DNA of 64,000 nt from JAAELZ01 sp965209105 (lineage in GTDB: Bacteria > Pseudomonadota > Gammaproteobacteria > Arenicellales > Poriferihabitantaceae), in contig CBDBQB010000036.1 in assembly GCA_965209105.1 (NCBI GenBank), positions 9,432 through 73,431 of the forward strand, in the 5' to 3' direction. Shown in pieces: positions 62,062 through 64,000 of this stretch (positions are counted from its first letter, which is position 1; the number at the start of each line of letters is the position of its first letter). A model generated the notes under the pieces. That model had not been told where the DNA came from, did not search any database, and was given only the letters and a program-made list of their open reading frames with translations. Position numbers and translations under genes: made by a program.

Positions 62062-63258
62062 CTAAAAGGTCAACAAAATCCGTGTGCCTTCGCCTTTTTC
62101 GCTCTCGATATTGAGCTCCCCGCCAATTTGTGCCGCGCGTTCTTCCATCACAGACAAACCAATATGCATACCCACTTGGTTTTCTTGCGGTAGGCTGTCG
62201 AAACCGACACCATCGTCCTCTATCAGCATCATGCACTGATTGTCCGCGTTCTTACGCACGAGAATTCTGACAGTCTCAGCTTGCGAGTGCTTGCAAATAT
62301 TTTTAAGCGCTTCTTGGGCAATTCGCACAATCGCGATTTGCGTCTCCTCATCCAACGTTTGATCTTCACAGTGATTTTGAAAGAAAACCGGAATACCCGA
62401 CTCAGTTCGAAATCGAGCTAAGATTTTCTTGATGCTTCCACTTAAGTTGCCCGTTTCTATCGGCGCGCGAAACTGGCCGATTAAACTACGTAACTCTTGG
62501 TGCGCCAGCTCAACCAACTTTTCAACTGTCTCCATTTGCGACCAAATTTTGGGTTCGGTAACGTCCTGCAAAATATCGTCCAATATACGTACTTGAAAAC
62601 GAAGTGATGCGAGGGTTTGTGCCATCGAATCATGCAATTCATGGGCAAATGCAGTTCGTTCTGCCATTCGCCCAAGCAAGGTAATATCTTGCTCATGCGT
62701 GTGGTGCTCCAATGCCATACTCAAATTTAAACCGATATTAGTGAGCAATTCACGGGTACTCGATGCTAAGTCCGCAACCGGTGACGGCATATATAGCCGG
62801 TACTCGCCAAAAGGCTGTTCCTTTACTAAAAGCGGCACGACCATACAATGTTTAATGTCTCGATGCCTGCCACTAGCGGCTCCGAGACTGCCAATGACGG
62901 TCTCATTGCCCATTTGATCGAGCAACACGGCATCCGCTGCTGTCGCACCGGTAAATTCTTTGAGGGTTGCAAGATAATGAGTAATAAATGTTTTGGTATC
63001 GAGGGTTTTATTTAAATCTGCCGTTATTTCATACACCAACTTGAGCGTGTCGGCCTGACTCTGAATCAATTGCTGATGGTCATTGCGTTCTTTTTGCGTT
63101 TGCTCGGCCACGCTTTGCAACCATTCGGCCAAGCGATTGAGTTTATCTTGCGTGGACGTAAATTCCTTATCGTCGAGTTTTATACGGGCAGAAAAATCGC
63201 CCTCGCGAACTTGCGCAGCCCATTGTGCGATAGCTTTCAGTGGATCTTTATGCGACAT
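62062..63258 (-). CDS. NarX-like histidine kinase, no membrane segment
   Basis: The 398-residue protein has a HAMP-like helical start (about 5-55), a GAF-like domain (about 70-185) and a HisKA_3 dimerisation domain with phospho-acceptor His209 in AFAHELHDSMAQ. An HATPase ends it (EDDGVGFDSL, GLSVMEERAAQIGGEL). This is the NarX layout without the two membrane segments and periplasmic sensor, so the sensor should be soluble. The signal is unknown. It follows dnaG by 11 bp and precedes its response regulator. Confidence 0.87.
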   Translation of the reverse strand: MSHKDPLKAIAQWAAQVREGDFSARIKLDDKEFTSTQDKLNRLAEWLQSVAEQTQKERNDHQQLIQSQADTLKLVYEITADLNKTLDTKTFITHYLATLKEFTGATAADAVLLDQMGNETVIGSLGAASGRHRDIKHCMVVPLLVKEQPFGEYRLYMPSPVADLASSTRELLTNIGLNLSMALEHHTHEQDITLLGRMAERTAFAHELHDSMAQTLASLRFQVRILDDILQDVTEPKIWSQMETVEKLVELAHQELRSLIGQFRAPIETGNLSGSIKKILARFRTESGIPVFFQNHCEDQTLDEETQIAIVRIAQEALKNICKHSQAETVRILVRKNADNQCMMLIEDDGVGFDSLPQENQVGMHIGLSVMEERAAQIGGELNIESEKGEGTRILLTF

Positions 63259-63269
63259 TTCTTAGATAA

Positions 63270-64000
63270 TTAGTGGTTTTTAGCCGTTTGTTGGGCTTTG
63301 TTTTTCCATAGGGAATTGAGCGTATCGCGCTCTTGATCTGACAGATTTTTTAAGCCCTTGCTCAATAATTTCTCGATCTGATTTTGTTCTGACTGCTGCG
63401 CCAATCGAGCCATGGTATCGCGCAGATACCCTTCGCGCTGATCAGGCTCTAGCAGCAAGTCTCGCGTCGCAAATTCTGACAATATCCGACTATATGAGTG
63501 GTCACGCAAGCGTTCAAGTAATTGCGCCGTATTAATGTCCGGCGAGACATTGATCATGCCGATAATTTCATCCAGCAGCGCCAAGGCGTCGCCCGCTGAT
63601 TGTTGATCGAGCACAAACTCATTGGCAATCTCCACCAGTTCGGGCGCTTGAATCAATACGCTGAGCGCCCGTTCAATCAGTTTTGGAACGTCGAGCTGTT
63701 TAGGTTCACTCGCGCCTTGTTGCGAAGCTTCGTATTGCTGGATGGGCGGTGAGGGTGCTGCTTGCGATTCATGTTGCGTTACGCCTACCAATTCACTCAA
63801 ATGGCCATACATCATGCTTTTAAAATTTCCTTGCGGCAATTTTTGTAGCAATGGGCGCGCCAGAGTTGCCAGCTTTGCCCGTTGATCCATTTGCGTCATG
63901 TCCAATCGCTTGGTTAAAGAGCCAAATAAAAACTCATCCAAAGACAAGGCCTCGGCTAAACGTGTTTCAAAGCCTAATTGACCCTCATTGCGGATCAAAG
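63270..64000 (-). CDS. dnaG: DNA primase, C-terminal part (cut by window edge)
   Basis: The frame is open to the window edge, and its first listed codon is an internal Leu (TTG), not a start. LIRNEGQLGFETRLAEALSLDEFLF and ARPLLQKLPQGNFKSMMYGHLSELVGV match the end of the DnaG core. The last about 150 residues form the helical DnaB-interacting domain. DnaG makes RNA primers at the replication fork. Only the C-terminal 243 residues are in the window. The next gene downstream is the histidine kinase, not the usual rpoD. Confidence 0.9.
   Translation of the reverse strand, partial: LIRNEGQLGFETRLAEALSLDEFLFGSLTKRLDMTQMDQRAKLATLARPLLQKLPQGNFKSMMYGHLSELVGVTQHESQAAPSPPIQQYEASQQGASEPKQLDVPKLIERALSVLIQAPELVEIANEFVLDQQSAGDALALLDEIIGMINVSPDINTAQLLERLRDHSYSRILSEFATRDLLLEPDQREGYLRDTMARLAQQSEQNQIEKLLSKGLKNLSDQERDTLNSLWKNKAQQTAKNH

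Noticed and set aside
1..64000. CRISPR arrays, rRNA genes, prophage
   Set aside because: No spacer-separated repeats, no rRNA-like sequence and no phage structural genes were seen.

Overview
The window looks like chromosomal DNA of a gammaproteobacterium. Four canonical gene orders support this: leuS-lptE-holA, kdsD-lptC-lptA-lptB-hpf-rapZ, msbA-lpxK-kdsB and mlaFEDCB. Other supports are gmk/rpoZ/spoT in a row, greB, a RatB/RnfH-type gene and a primase tail. The genus cannot be fixed from what is visible. Several sulfur-handling proteins (SseA-type sulfurtransferase, periplasmic rhodanese, DsrE-like protein) and a metK-ahcY methyl cycle hint at an environmental, probably aquatic, bacterium; that is inference.

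Layout. 1-2.8 kb: a surface-protein fragment cut by an IS5-family element, then tRNA-Ser(UGA) with an unusual tandem array of its own 5' fragment. 2.8-8.2 kb (minus): nagZ, an L,D-transpeptidase-like gene, a low-MW phosphatase, spoT, rpoZ, gmk. 8.5-13.9 kb: Ser/Thr kinase, sulfurtransferase, stand-alone gyrB, CopZ-type Zn/Fe-S protein. 13.9-18.7 kb: holA, lptE, leuS and a CYTH protein, then a heptamer repeat. 19-20 kb: small secreted acidic protein and periplasmic rhodanese. 20.2-25.2 kb (minus): rapZ, hpf, LPS export/Kdo genes and a DsrE-like gene; rpoN, ptsN and kdsC are missing from their usual places. 25.3-33.2 kb: glyoxalase, thiamine pyrophosphokinase-like gene, tautomerase, greB, sugar epimerase, ratB-like, HIT, kdsB-lpxK-msbA. 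33.2-40 kb: DksA-like and DUF72-like genes, a frameshifted second Ser/Thr kinase, mlaFEDCB, PHP phosphoesterase. 40-43 kb: repeats, PhzF-like, EamA transporter, frameshifted Hsp33. 43.3-51.6 kb: metK-ahcY, phytochelatin-synthase-like, uracil-DNA-glycosylase-like, flavin reductase/Nudix-like fusion, a decayed VOC gene, an LCIB-type carbonic-anhydrase-like protein. 51.7-58.3 kb: selO, MATE pump, then a tight three-gene unit of DNA/RNA nuclease, DUF2235 lipase-like membrane protein and an alpha/beta hydrolase. 58.3-64 kb (minus): SCO1, molybdopterin oxidoreductase, a decayed DUF2892 gene, a NarL/NarX-like two-component pair, and the 3' end of dnaG at the edge.

How the genes fit together. Much of the window is envelope biogenesis: Kdo and lipid A synthesis, LPS transport (KdsB, KdsD, LpxK, MsbA, LptA/B/C/E), the Mla phospholipid pathway and cell-wall recycling (NagZ). 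A second theme is stress and growth control (SpoT, omega, Hpf, RapZ, DksA-like, GreB, Hsp33, SelO, kinases). At least five loci are broken: the IS-cut ORF, the second kinase, hslO, a VOC gene and a DUF2892 gene. This suggests ongoing gene decay, or for the single-base indels, sequencing error. The best candidate for an undescribed system is the nuclease/DUF2235/hydrolase operon at 54.8-58.3 kb. The tRNA-Ser 5'-fragment array at 2.1-2.7 kb is the most unusual DNA structure.
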